Assembly: GCA_041395865.1 (NCBI GenBank)
Contig: JAWKZQ010000001.1
Span: forward strand, 372,001-436,000
Length of the DNA stretch: 64,000 nt
Source: IMCC2047 sp041395865
Lineage (GTDB): Bacteria; Pseudomonadota; Gammaproteobacteria; Pseudomonadales; IMCC2047
Reading direction: 5' to 3'
Position 1 is the first letter of the stretch. Each line of letters starts with the position of its first letter. The notes beneath the pieces were generated by a model. The model made no database searches. It worked only from the letters and a program-made list of their open reading frames with translations, and was not told the origin of the DNA. Positions 63,388 to 64,000 of this stretch are shown here, in pieces. A program made the position numbers and the translations under genes.

Positions 63388-64000
63388 TCAGCCGCGCGCC
63401 GGGAATACCCGGCGTCCTGCCAAAAGGGTATGGGTCACCCGGCCTTGTACTTCGCAGTTCATCAGGGGCGTGTTGTGGCCGTTTGAAACCAGCGTGTCCG
63501 GCGCAACCCGCCAGCGTTGCTGGGGATCGAAAATGCAGATGTCCGCCACGTCGCCAACGCCCAGGCTGCCGGCTTTTATGTCAGCCGCCTTAGCGGGTCC
63601 AAGCGTCAGTCGTTCGATCAGTTCCGGTAAGGTTAAAATCCCTTTCTCGACCAGCTCGAGTGCTTGCGGCAGAAAGGTGTCGAGTGACGAAATGCCGGGT
63701 TCCGTGGCGGCAAAGGGCGCCATTTTGGCAGCCATTTCGTGGGGTTGATGATGCGAACAGATAGCGCTGATAATGCCGTCTTTCAGGCCTTCGCACAGGG
63801 CCAGGCGATCAGCTTCGGTGCGCAACGGCGGTTGTATATGGTAGAGGCTGTTGAAATTCTGGATGCTGGCATCGGTTTTCAACAAATGGTGGATACACAC
63901 ATCGGCCGTGACGGGTAGCCCTTTTGCCTGTGCGTCGGCAATGAGCTCCACGGAACGCGCGCAGGAGAGCTGTCCAAAGTGGGCGCGTACGCCGGTTTGC
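63388..64000 (-). CDS. Dihydroorotase-like protein PyrC' (5' end outside window)
   Basis: The C-terminal ~204 residues of an amidohydrolase; the frame is open through base 64000, so the start is beyond the edge and a GTG at 63951 is internal. It has GLPVTADVCIHHLL, IQPPLRTEADRLALCEGLKDG, the ICSHHQPHEMAAK segment and DICIFDPQQRWRV near the end. Active dihydroorotases read (T/S)DHAPH here; the catalytic Asp is replaced by His. This suits PyrC', the inactive partner that shapes aspartate transcarbamoylase in pseudomonads, whose pyrBC' genes also lie near pilTU. Confidence 0.85.
   Translation of the reverse strand, partial: QTGVRAHFGQLSCARSVELIADAQAKGLPVTADVCIHHLLKTDASIQNFNSLYHIQPPLRTEADRLALCEGLKDGIISAICSHHQPHEMAAKMAPFAATEPGISSLDTFLPQALELVEKGILTLPELIERLTLGPAKAADIKAGSLGVGDVADICIFDPQQRWRVAPDTLVSNGHNTPLMNCEVQGRVTHTLLAGRRVFPARG

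Noticed and set aside
1..64000. CRISPR arrays, insertion sequences, prophage genes
   Set aside because: No regularly spaced repeats, transposases, cas genes or phage structural genes were found in either strand.

Overview
The window looks like chromosome of a free-living, aerobic, probably marine or aquatic gammaproteobacterium. Several gene blocks match neighbourhoods known from Pseudomonas and its relatives: polA-engB-cytochrome c4-dsbA; comM/ubiK/glnK; and yggS-proC-yggT-metX-metW-DUF4426-rdgB-hemW divergent from pilT-pilU, with a pyrC-like gene beyond. The base composition looks moderate in G+C, and the many TonB-dependent receptors and c-di-GMP proteins would suit a Cellvibrionales-like lineage. 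That placement is inference only.

Layout. 1-5.4 kb: core genes (the C-terminal part of polA, engB, cytochrome c4, dsbA, an EEP-family hydrolase). The polA-engB gap holds a candidate sigma-E-driven small RNA at the position of Spot 42/ErsA. 5.5-18.2 kb: an accessory block that reads as one sensory locus, with a ThDP enzyme of the acetolactate-synthase type, a KAS III enzyme, a TonB-dependent receptor-like protein, an orphan periplasmic binding protein, a 1500-residue hybrid kinase fused to GGDEF-EAL, and a second receptor paralogous to the first. 18.2-28.7 kb: a complete N-methylglutamate pathway for methylamine (mgdABCD, gmaS, mgsABC), divergent from an XRE-cupin regulator. 28.8-32 kb: putA, which makes glutamate from proline. 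32-38.6 kb: a second sensory locus built from the same parts (LuxR-type response regulator, orphan binding protein, TonB-dependent receptor, hybrid kinase). 38.9 kb: tRNA-Arg(CCG).

39-47 kb: cytochrome c5, a REC-GGDEF-EAL protein whose receiver acceptor is Glu, comM, a three-gene operon (DMT permease, 98-residue protein, 38-residue membrane peptide), ubiK, glnK, a DUF523 protein and cysZ. 47-53.5 kb: the thiamine operon thiC-thiO-thiS-thiG-thiDE-thiF behind a TPP riboswitch and a visible sigma-70-type promoter. 53.7-54.6 kb: an aminoglycoside/choline-kinase-like protein that has lost both catalytic aspartates. 54.6-61 kb: hemW, rdgB, DUF4426, metW, metX, yggT, proC, yggS on the minus strand. 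61-63.4 kb: pilT and pilU. The right edge cuts a dihydroorotase-like gene.

The most unusual feature is the pair of sensory loci (8.5-18.2 and 32.0-38.6 kb) flanking the methylamine/proline catabolic block. Each joins an outer-membrane receptor, a periplasmic binding protein without any ABC permease or ATPase, and a membrane hybrid kinase. The first is also preceded by two enzymes able in principle to make a small ketone or acyloin. I infer that these are envelope-spanning signalling systems; the ligand cannot be read from the sequence.
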